Positions 58,748-64,000 of a stretch of 64,000 bases of DNA are shown here, one piece after another. The stretch is taken from contig QVOM02000057.1 of assembly GCA_003586115.2 (NCBI GenBank), forward strand, positions 2,052,163 to 2,116,162, given 5' to 3'. Position 1 is the stretch's first letter; the number at the start of each line of letters is the position of its first letter. A program made the position numbers and the translations under genes. The notes under the pieces were generated by a model. The model was not told the DNA's origin. It did not search any database and saw only the letters and a program-made list of their open reading frames with translations. This stretch comes from Salvator merianae. Its lineage: Eukaryota; Chordata; Lepidosauria; Squamata; Teiidae.

Positions 58748-58940
58748 GAATAGAATCATAGAATCATAGAGTTGGAAGGGACCTCCAGGGTCATCGAGTC
58801 CAACGCCCTGCTCAATGCAGGATTCACTACACCATCCTAGACAGATATCTGTCCAGCCTTTCCTTGAAGATCTCCAGTGAAGGAGAGCCCACCACCTCCT
58901 GTGGTAACCTGTTCCAGTGACTGATTGCCCTTACGGTCAG
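58748..58940 (-). mobile_element. CR1 LINE 3' end, best-preserved copy
   Basis: Reads agaatcatagaatcatagag, then ttggaagggacctccagggt and agtccaacgccctgctcaat, continuing through ttgaagatctccagtgaagg to cttacggtcag. This is the complement of a classical CR1 3' terminus including its octamer tail. Confidence 0.9.
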
Positions 58941-59825
58941 ACTTGTGATTGCTGGATTTGAAGAGTGAAGAGGAAAGAAGAGAATCGGTAGAAGAAGTGG
59001 GAGATCAGGAGAGGCGAGAAACGTGGAACATTGAAGAAACTCCGGAAGAAGGAGGAAGTCAACATGAAATGATGTCAGCTTACGAATCCTTGGACTAAAT
59101 GTAAATTTTATGTATTTTAAATAATTTTTTTTTAAAAAGGGAAAAAAATAGATGAAAGGATGGCTGTGGTCTATCCCAAAATAGCTGTCACTGCTGTCTG
59201 TTCCAGAGTATGGGAATGAGGAGAGCCATTTGTTGCAGAAGTTGACTAGCTGGATCTAAAACAGGTCCATGGGAAACTCCTGGGTCCCTTACAGCTTCGA
59301 AGCCTCTTCTAGCTGGGAGGAGGTTTGCGGGTCCATATGGATGAACAGAACTGAGGTCAGACAGAGAAGGAACATAAGGAAACATGATTCAAATACAGGA
59401 CTCTGAAAAGGACAGTTTGATACCAAGATCTACTGCAGGAGATCTTCCAGTTGAAGCAATATTGGTAAGATTACATTCACTTATCCTACCATTTCTATAA
59501 TTTTATTCATTTAGAACATTTCTGGGCCTCTGCTTCCTTTAAAAAATCCCAAAGCAGTTTCCAATACAGCTTAAAAGACCAACTGCAAACCACAGAATAT
59601 TTAAACGGTAATAAAACCAATATCAAAAACTGGGTGGGGTCAAGAGACAGGAGGCAGGTACCCATTCATACTGGGAATGCCAGAATGAACAGTTTGCTAC
59701 AACCATATACAGTACTTTAATCATTTACTTTGGCCTCTCGGTAGTCTTGCAACCTCCACCCCTGATTGCTCAGCTGAAGATCTTGATTCCTGCAATTCAC
59801 TTGTTTTCACAACTGACGACCCACC

Positions 59826-60112
59826 TTGGATAGACGTGCGCAAACAAAAATCGTGTGTTCAGTTTGCCACTGAACCGAACACCTGTTTGTTTGCCTCCAC
59901 AGTGAACTGGTTAATTGAACAAACAGGTGTTCACGTTCGCTTTTGAATTGGTTTGAAAACAAGAAATACCTCCCCGCCCCCCATTAAAAAAACTATTTTC
60001 ACCATGAATTCAGTGGATAGTCAAACCACTGAAAGTTCGGTTCGGTTCAGTTCAAACATTCACGCAAACTAGCCAGTTCACTGAAAACCACACATCTGCA
60101 CATCGCTGGTCT
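59826..60112. mobile_element. Palindromic interspersed repeat, probable MITE
   Basis: gaacacctgtttgtttgcc near 59,877 is mirrored by caattgaacaaacaggtgttc-type sequence near 59,915. Outer arms (gtgcgcaaac, cagtttgccactgaac) are mirrored by (gttcactgaaaac, gatgtgcag-type) near 60,085. No coding capacity. Confidence 0.55.
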
Positions 60113-60439
60113 GAAGCAAATTTGTCTTTCTACCTTAGCATCAGTGAAATGGAATAACAAACAGGAGAAAGGTAGACATGCCACTAGAGGACTAGAAAAC
60201 CAGTTTGGTGGGCAGTGTGGCACGCGGGGTAAAGCTGTTCTTTTTTCAGAAGGTGGGTTTGGCTAACTGAGACACTGCATAATGCAGGAGATCTCCCCAG
60301 GTCCTTTTTGTAACCTTCCTGACAGAGATGTATCAATGCAAGGACAAGAGTGAATACATTCCTATTAAGTGTAAACAGTGCAACAGGTGTGCTCAGAAGT
60401 AAGTTGCATTCATGACATCGCAGGTAATCCTGGACTCAC

Positions 60440-63506
<3,067 letters not shown>

Positions 63507-64000
63507 CTAAGCAAGAGAAGGAAAGAACCTGATGTGGGTGCGTAGGAGGAGGAGAATGTAGCCCCACAATCTGCCATTGGGATGGATATGAATGCAAACG
63601 AAACCCTTTATTAGTAGAGAGACACAGACATAGACCAGCAGCAGCCAGTGTAGGCAGCCACACCGGAAAACGCTCATCCTTCCTGAAGGATCCTTGAAAG
63701 ATGGCATACATCATTCCTCAGTAACCCAGGGGCCATTGGCAGGCTTGCTGTGGCATTATATTCAGGGGTGATCCAGTAGGGGGGAAACAGAGTTACAAAA
63801 TGATGGAAGTCAATATGGCTGCTGTGAATGGCAGGGGGGGGAGATGAAATGAGCTGAAGAAGGGGCTGATGGGATATGAAGCTAAGGTTTTGTTCTGCAC
63901 ATCTGAAAGATGGAATGGGGTGTGTGTGTGTCAAGTCCAGCAGAACCAGCGATAGGAAAAACAGATCCATGTCGTTATTCGTACGTACATTTCTCCAGCA

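Larger units (their letters stand above)
58195..59150 (+). pseudogene. L1-type LINE 3' end, interrupted by a CR1 insertion
   Basis: The frame contains PFYHMWWTCTESK near 58,345-58,390, the WWTC block near the C-terminus of L1 ORF2. It continues through an (AAAT)n run and a decayed tail (MVTAARIVYAQ; IPTVDDWLVKMRDLAEMDKL) to about 58,735. A CR1 tail sits at 58,748-58,940, and purine-rich 3' sequence follows to an A/T-rich end near 59,150. Confidence 0.7.

Noticed and set aside
63507..63707. Hydrophobic minus-strand frame as THEM exon 1
   Set aside because: It starts with a plausible hydrophobic N-terminus but stops exactly at the next exon's acceptor and has no convincing donor; left unassigned.

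Overview
This is vertebrate nuclear DNA, almost certainly from a squamate reptile. The order RORC - C2CD4D - THEM4/5 matches the segment next to the epidermal differentiation complex (EDC; human 1q21). The repeat load fits a squamate: CR1-type 3' ends in both orientations, a BovB/RTE fragment, L1 fragments, tRNA-derived SINEs and short hAT-like and other foldback elements. Genes are intron-split and sparse. Most of the 64 kb is intronic or intergenic, and nearly all long open frames in it are chance. A 591-base run of N (29,895-30,485) marks an assembly gap in a CpG island.

Layout. (1) 0-31 kb: 5' part of a minus-strand RORC gene. Only its 30-nt micro-exon (5,185-5,214) can be identified. Its first exon is not located; two CpG islands (10.6-12.2 kb and about 30.5-31.1 kb) are candidate promoters. 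A short plus-strand exon-like segment with a strong start context lies at 10,420-10,470. (2) 31.1-31.7 kb: six diverged copies of a GGCAGGC...CAACCGGTCGAG motif, spaced 80-120 bases. (3) 38.8-39.2 kb: an LTR-like or promoter-like block. (4) 40.4-41.5 kb: C2CD4D on the minus strand, with a 24-bp minisatellite behind its 5' end. (5) 42.3-52 kb: gene-poor DNA with LINE, MITE and telomere-like remnants. (6) 52.0-56.5 kb: a complete S100-fused-type (SFTP) gene on the plus strand, with TATA box, non-coding exon 1, EF-hand exon 2 and one long Arg/Glu-rich exon 3 (570 aa in total). A 57-bp minisatellite lies just upstream. (7) 60.4-63.5 kb: four internal exons of a THEM4/THEM5-type acyl-CoA thioesterase gene on the minus strand.

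The most interesting point is the SFTP gene. Members of this family (trichohyalin, cornulin, filaggrin, scaffoldin) normally sit on the EDC side of S100A11/S100A10. This one lies between C2CD4D and THEM, in opposite orientation to both, with no S100A10 or S100A11 visible between them. It looks like a relocated or lineage-specific cornified-envelope or keratin-associated gene. Exon coordinates come from reading splice sites and translated similarity by eye; no database search was run.
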